Below, piece by piece: positions 58,876 through 64,000 of a stretch of 64,000 nt of DNA (the first letter of the stretch is position 1; each line of letters opens with the position of its first letter). The notes under the pieces were generated by a model. The model saw nothing but the letters and a program-made list of their open reading frames with translations, searched no databases and was not told the origin of the DNA. A program made the translations under genes and the position numbers. Source of the stretch: Filosporella fistucella (lineage: Eukaryota; Ascomycota; Leotiomycetes; Helotiales); NCBI GenBank assembly GCA_030077755.1, contig JAQJZZ010000008.1:992001-1056000 (forward strand), written 5' to 3'.

Positions 58876-61366
58876 ATGCTATATTCCTCTTATCCGAAAC
58901 CTATCGATCTATTCTCCATACCAAGACACTTGGAAGCACAAGGTTATACCAACGGAGAACCTATGGCTGTGAACGAGTTTACTGGACTATATCATGATCT
59001 CTATGCCATCAACTACGATTTCAGCGACATTGGTAAGAGAATCCATTCTTTGTTATCCGTTTCCATAGTATAAACCCTGAACGTGTTAAAACGTTTCTTA
59101 TATTCTCAATAGATTACAACTCGGCAATCGCTGAATTCAAAGATCTTCTTGATGATATATCTTCCACGGGATTGGAACCCAATGTCCACCAGGGTTCAGA
59201 GAAGTCATTGATTTTGGTAGTCAGGGCTCCTCGTGAATTGCTTCAAAAGGCAGTCTTCAATTCGCGGTATTACTCTCGAGTTTTATTAGTCTAGTGGCCG
59301 GATTTTTGCCAGCCCTTGCTAACAAAATGACCAGTATTAAAGACTGGCTCCATGGAGTTACTGCGATCAAGCCTGAAGTTGGTATTGAGGCCCTCGCTGG
59401 GATTTCGGAAAGTGAGAACCTACGATCTATGTACCACTTGGTAACTTGGAACAAAACCTTGAAGGGTGCTGGAATTACGCCAGGTATTGGGAAATGGAAA
59501 AATGTGAAATCAGTCTTTCCATTGCACAATGAGGCTGCAACAAGAGCCTTACTAGCAAAATTCAGTCGTCACCTTATGCTTAAAGTTGAAGATTTGGATC
59601 AAATCAAGGATATATTTGGGGAGAAGGTATGTAAATCATTACAATCTTTTTGATGATACCAATCATAATCAGGTAGCACTATACTTCGCATTCATTCAGA
59701 CATACTTTATTGCTCTGGTATTTCCTTCCACCACGGGGATTTTGGCTTGGTACTATCTCCCAGGATACTCGCTCTCCTACGCCATTATCACCAGTCTTTG
59801 GTGTACCGTATTCCTCGAGTACTGGAAAGTCAAAGAAGTTGACTTGAGTCTGCGATGGTCCGTCCGGGGAGTTGGGTCTCTAAAGGTCAACCGTCCTCAG
59901 TTCGTCTCGGATTATGAGTGTACTGATCCAATGACCGGCGAAAAGCGACCATACTTTCCACGCTGGAAGCATATCGCTCGACTTCTGCTGCAGATACCCT
60001 TCGCCCTTATCGCCCTTGTAGCCCTAGGGGCGTTGATTTCTTTCGTCTTCTCCATCGAATTATTCATCAGTGAGGTATATGACGGGCAACTCAAGTTTTA
60101 TCTGGTGGGTTTGCCTCTCGAGCTTACAAGTTTGTCGAACAAGGCAGCTGGCAGCTAACCACTAAGGTAGGAATACCTCCCAACTGTACTGCTTGCAGTA
60201 TCGTTGCCATTCATATCCAATGTATTCGAGTTCTTGGCTGCCATGCTTACGGAATACGAGAATCACCGGACACAAGACAGCCACGAGATGGCTCACACTC
60301 AGAAAATATTCGTGCTCAGTTCTATCACCAAATACCTTCCCATTCTTCTCACTGCATTTGTCTATATTCCCTATGGAGAAATTATCGTCAAGGCTTTTGA
60401 GGACCTCATCTTCTGGTCCGGGCTCAGCAAAACAATTGTGTTACACCAATTTTCAGTGGACTCATCGCGACTGAGGACCGAGGTCGTCGCACTTGTTGTA
60501 ACAGAGCAGGTTTTGTATGTATATTTACTCTTGATCTCTTATCTGAATTAGGGTTGATGCGTTGCAGTGGATTTGGAGAAGAACTACTACTTCCTATAAT
60601 AAAGCGAAAGGCAACCCGGTGGTATGCCACCGCCATCCGTCCGCGAGTCTGGGGTCACTCTTCTGCTCCCATACTGGACTCTCCGAGTCAATGTTCTACA
60701 GATGACAATATTCCAAGACAAGCAAGATACGAAGCGGAGCTCGAGAACTATAATGTACAAGATGATATACAGGAGATGGTTATTCAATTCGGCTACTTGG
60801 CCCTTTTCTCCCCAGTGTGGCCGCTCATTCCAGTTGGCTTTTTTATTAACAACTGGATCGAGCTCAGATCAGATTTTCTGAAAATTTGTATTGAGCATCA
60901 AAGACCCGCCCCCATACGTGCTGACTCCATTGGACCATGGATCGACTCTCTAGCATTTTTGAATTGGCTGGGAAGTATCACCACGGCGGCGATTGTGTAT
61001 TTATTCCGGTCAGGGGTCGAGGGTGAAGGATTCAGAGTTGGGACCCTGCACGCACTTGCTGCGACTGTGTTCGTCTCGGAGCATGTTTTTCTAGCCGTGA
61101 GATATATCGTGAGGATATCTATAGAGAAAATTGGATCGGATTGTGTCAGGCGAGAAGCAAAGGAGCAGTATTTGCGGAGGGAGAGAACTCTCAAAGGTTA
61201 TGACACAGATGCTAAAAGAGACTTCAATGATGGTTCTGGAGATAGGCGTGTTGATGTCAAGAGAGGTCCCACAATAATCCTGTGGCAGGATGAAGCTTAT
61301 ACGAAAAGCCTGGAGGCAGGTCTCCGTTGCATTCGAAATGCTGCAGATGTAAAGAAGAAGGACTAG
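58876..61366 (+). CDS. Anoctamin/TMEM16 family protein (Ist2-like; lipid scramblase or ER-PM tether)
   Basis: Six exons: 58876-59032, 59113-59266, 59335-59626, 59673-60104, 60171-60514 and 60568-61366. Introns are 46-80 nt, three with clear CTAAC or GTATGT signals; the product is 725 residues, the usual fungal length. The N-terminal cytosolic domain has YAINYDFSDIDYNSAIAEF and VVRAPRELL. The membrane part begins FGEKVALYFAFIQTYF, then FLEYWKVKEVDLSLRWSVRG, LPFISNVFEFL, and TQKIFVL. D526, E529, E558 and D562 (DIQE and ELRSD) have the same spacing as the calcium-site residues of fungal TMEM16 helices 7 and 8, so calcium binding is probably kept. A later in-frame ATG at 58963 is an alternative start. 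In fungi such proteins scramble phospholipids or tether cortical ER to the plasma membrane. No break was found. Confidence 0.85.
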
Positions 61367-61944
61367 GCATTGCTCCAACCCATCCTCGATCAGGTTACAC
61401 TGCAAAGAGTATCTAAGATGGTAGACCATCTAGTTGGATTTCGATTCGTCTAGCTTACGAAATAGCGGAGTGTTAACGGGGTTCTCAAACGTTTTTCACT
61501 TTGGCATCACGTTATGCCCATCCTCTCCCATCATAGATATCAGGGGAGGAGCTGGCGAAGTGTGAATCCAGCAGGCCTAAAAAAGTAGAGTGCCACATTA
61601 CAATATTTACACGGACTGTTTATCTCGACCAAGTAGAGAGTATAGAAATTGGTGGTGTCGTGTAGTTGAGCATAACTTGGACGGGCAATAATGTCAGTGC
61701 TAGGAACATAAAAAATCACACGTTAAGTTATCTAATGTATGTATGGTGAGACACAACGTCACAATTATCCTTGTAAGTGGAACTCCACCCAAATAATAAT
61801 TTCCTAAGTTTTAAGACAGAAGTTGTTTATTGAATCTCCAGCTATTCTCCAGACGCCGTGCACGAAGCCAAATATAGGCACATGAAAATTATTCTTAGTC
61901 CAGCTAAGTTTTCATCGGTAACCAAACTCATGGCCATACCCCTC
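61367..61944. other. Intergenic between convergent genes
   Basis: No coding evidence; presumably 3' regions of the anoctamin and the Ser-rich gene. Confidence 0.45.
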
Positions 61945-62263
61945 CTAGTTGTTTCTTGCGCGCAAGAGAAACAATCGCTGACGCTCTTCAGCCTCCGAGG
62001 TGGAGCGGAAGAATGTTGCGTTCCCGGAACGAGTTGAAGTTGTGAGTGGGAGGAATGAAGACGCAGTCGTTGACGATGTGGATGAATCCGTCTGTTGGGG
62101 GGTTGTGAGTTCGAGCCAGCCACTGCTGACAGAGGAAACAGATGATGCAGAGGAAGATGAGCGGCCTATATTTTAGTAATCAGATATGGAGACTTGGTCA
62201 TAAGGATAGTCACAAGCAGCACGCACCGGCTCTAGATCCGCTTGATTGTGCGTTTGAAGACAT
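61945..62263 (-). CDS. Small serine/threonine-rich protein, function unknown
   Basis: Two exons on the minus strand, 62263-62227 and 62165-61945, with a 61-nt intron (GTGCGT donor, ATTACTAAAATATAG end), give 85 residues: MSSNAQSSGSRAG, a run of Ser, SSGWLELTTPQQTDSS, more Ser/Thr, and a basic end (EEERQ-like then LLRARNN). The other frames over exon 2 are Arg/Pro-rich shadows; the spliced frame is strongly Ser/Thr biased and begins at a good ATG with a TATA box 158 bp upstream. No signal peptide or membrane helix. Similar short Ser-rich cytosolic proteins are common in moulds; role unknown. Confidence 0.55.
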
Positions 62264-62420
62264 AGTGATTTGATGAAGCGGCTGACTAGAAAATTTGTGA
62301 AGATGCTTGGAGAAAATGAACACCAGCGAGGATTGGGATTGGGAGGGGAGTATTGTAATGGATGGTAATGAGAAAACTGATGGATGGATAATGATCTAGT
62401 AACAGCCGCGAAGGCTGTAA

Positions 62421-62427
62421 TTATATA
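62421..62427 (-). promoter_or_regulatory. TATA box of the Ser-rich protein gene
   Basis: TATATAA on the minus strand upstream of the ATG at 62263. An ACAGCC-GCGA-AGGCTGT hairpin sits just downstream at about 62402-62419. Confidence 0.4.
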
Positions 62428-63653
62428 GATTGGGATTCTGTCGCCCAGGCCACTAAGGTAGAATTGTGCCGCCGTGGGTCAGACCGAAGGAGGGTGTATA
62501 TTTAGATGCAAGACAGTATGGTTTGAATCGCCTTGCGAGTTTGATACTGTTGGGATGCATTCTGGCATTCTGAAGGCGGAAAATTGCCAGAGCTTTGTGA
62601 TCTCCAGCGCGGCCAAGAGCTTCGATTCTCTTGGAGAATCTTGGCGCGGTCCTTGTTGCGTGCCGACCCGCAATTTTTCAGCCTCAAGGAAGTCAAGTGC
62701 CAGCCATAGAAAGGCAGAATGAAACGAACGTGTTTGGCAGCCAAGAATGGGCCAAGAATGACCAAGCACCCTCGAGGCACCACCGGCAGGCGGGTACGAT
62801 GCCGTCGACGCAATATCTGCGTCAAATAGTCCAAAAGCAGGTTCCAGCCAAGCTACAGTACCACAGAGGTATACTCCGTACAAGATCTACCATGCAGGAA
62901 GGCATCGCTAAGGTACAGCAAAGTATCGAGCATTATTGACAGAAAGTAGAGCCAGGCCAGCCAAGCAAAGGAAGGGAAGGGATGAGCAGAACGGCTTGCA
63001 CTGTACACGCACGCGCATGTCTCGTACAATCTATCTATCAATCAACCCAGTACCGAAACGGCAGATAGCGGCGGTCTTGGCTTGAACTTCGAACCTCGAC
63101 ATGCTGGGCTTGATAGTGGTTCCAACGTAACGAGTAAGGCCAAAGTGTTGGCGGTAATCTCTTACCTACTACAGGCATGCTATGTGACAACACAAGTATA
63201 TATGTCTTATGGGTGGGCAAGGTCCGAAAACACCACAAGACTTATTTGAAATTGACTTTGGAGATCTGTAGCATAGCTGTTGCCAGGTAGACAAGTTATA
63301 TTGAAATGCCCAGTAAAATCTTCAGCTGCGATGGCATGTTCTTTTATGTTCTGTATGTCTGCCCTTCTGATCAGTGCTGGCCATCTGTCTCGTCTCACTT
63401 TGCAAATGCTGCGATGTCTGATCACGCCCAGTCTTGTCTATACAAGCGGCGAGGTGTCGCTAGTGAAGAGGACGAGGACCGCAGAATGACTCACTTTCTG
63501 TTAAAAAGCTCCACAAATATGTTCACAGGAGAAAAGAGGATATTATTCTGAAGCGGCAGCAAAAATTTCTCTGGTATGGTATAATATTTTACATGATCAG
63601 GTCGTCTACGTTCTGAAGTAGCACAAAAGTTTAGAGGTGCGGCTCTGAATTTT
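62428..63653. other. Gene-poor stretch of ordinary composition
   Basis: Overlapping frames of 60-134 codons on both strands, none with features of a real gene. A GTATACTCCGTACAAG motif (about 62869-62884) resembles one at about 10104. Confidence 0.4.
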
Positions 63654-63776
63654 AGCTACTTCACGTTTCGATCGTGAGACCTCCGGGTTATGAGCCCGGC
63701 GCGCTTCTGGTTTTCAAGTTAATTATGTTTTTATTTCACAACAGGATATCTAGCTTACCCACTGCGCCAGGTAGCT
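63654..63776 (-). tRNA. Elongator tRNA-Met (CAT) with a 51-nt intron-like insertion in the D-loop
   Basis: Read on the minus strand from 63776. Acceptor AGCTACC, TG, D-stem GCGC and the D-loop start come first, then the insertion (63756-63706). After it come D-stem GCGC, G, anticodon stem/loop CCGGG-CTCATAA-CCCGG (anticodon at 63692-63690), variable loop AGGTC, T-arm TCACG-ATCGAAA-CGTGA, and acceptor AGTAGCT. Without the insertion it is 72 nt and folds as a cloverleaf. Weak points are one acceptor mismatch (C7 opposite A) and an A at the first T-loop position, so a pseudogene is possible. The insertion reads GTAAGC ... TTAAC ... CCAG, like a spliceosomal intron, and is not at the canonical 37/38 site. 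A TTTT terminator lies about 30 nt downstream. Confidence 0.6.
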
Positions 63777-64000
63777 TTGACGAATACTTTGTGCTCTCCC
63801 TCCCTCTTTAATTATATATACACATGGAGGTTACCTAAGTCAGGCAAATTATTATATACTAGCTTCTCAAGTGAAACTTTGTCGAGGATAAAAGAGAAAG
63901 AATACCTAAGATCGTGAGGAAGAATCTAGAATGTATTAATTCATAATCTTTAGCTTCTAAACACTTAATCCGTAGGTAAGTAGGCACCTACGTTTAAATG
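63777..64000. other. Window end, no gene seen
   Basis: AT-rich flank upstream of the tRNA; too short to interpret. Confidence 0.4.

Noticed and set aside
62479..62883. 134-codon minus frame and overlapping plus frames
   Set aside because: Mutually overlapping, low protein character; probably chance frames in balanced DNA.

Overview
The window looks like nuclear DNA of a filamentous ascomycete (Pezizomycotina). Introns are short (about 44-84 nt), GT-AG, often with a CTAAC-type branch site. Gene families are typical of moulds: class III GH18 chitinases, a chitin-synthase-like GT2, an Ist2-type anoctamin, 2EXR and DUF7708 relics, and a FluG-type zinc finger. Long AT-rich tracts carry C-to-T and G-to-A changes with TAA/TAG/TGA where Gln or Trp codons are expected, the signature of repeat-induced point mutation (RIP). 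A helotialean (Leotiomycetes) host would fit, but that is inference.

Layout. 1-1.6 kb: minus-strand relics of a fungal rhodopsin-domain protein and a Copia gag. 2.4-3.5 kb: an intact secreted Ser/Thr-rich protein. 4-6.6 kb: relics of a DDE integrase, a zinc-finger protein and the DUF7708 N-terminus of a STAND/NLR-like protein. 6.9-7.4 kb: a small one-TM protein. 7.7 kb: an old solo LTR. 8.3-9.6 kb: GH18 chitinase 1 (minus). 10-12 kb: normal base composition but no recognisable gene. 12.2-17 kb: a nucleotide-sugar dehydrogenase followed by a multi-exon GT2 synthase, both plus strand. 17.7-41.2 kb: a RIP-degraded tandem array of a large gypsy-like LTR retroelement (LTR-A-LTR-B-LTR-C-LTR), including a cargo reading frame 3' of the integrase and one clean solo LTR inserted later. 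42.3-46.2 kb: pseudogenes plus one intact small secreted, probably GPI-anchored protein. 48.1-49.4 kb: GH18 chitinase 2. 50.2-57 kb: a mariner-type transposase relic, AT-rich RIPped DNA, and two inverted copies of a long-TIR non-autonomous element. 57-58.4 kb: a degenerate membrane-protein gene. 58.9-61.4 kb: an intact six-exon anoctamin. 61.9-62.3 kb: a small Ser-rich protein. 63.65-63.78 kb: an elongator tRNA-Met-like gene whose D-loop holds a 51-nt intron-like insertion.

How it fits together. The dehydrogenase and synthase could supply and polymerise an acidic (uronic-acid-containing) aminosugar polymer, and the two chitinases could remodel such a polymer or chitin; this is inferred from families and proximity only. 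The rest is a transposon-rich compartment in which live genes sit as islands between RIPped repeats, and genes next to the repeats have picked up RIP-type stops. The most unusual items are the tRNA with a D-loop insertion, the retroelement with a dioxygenase-like cargo frame, and the synthase/dehydrogenase pair.
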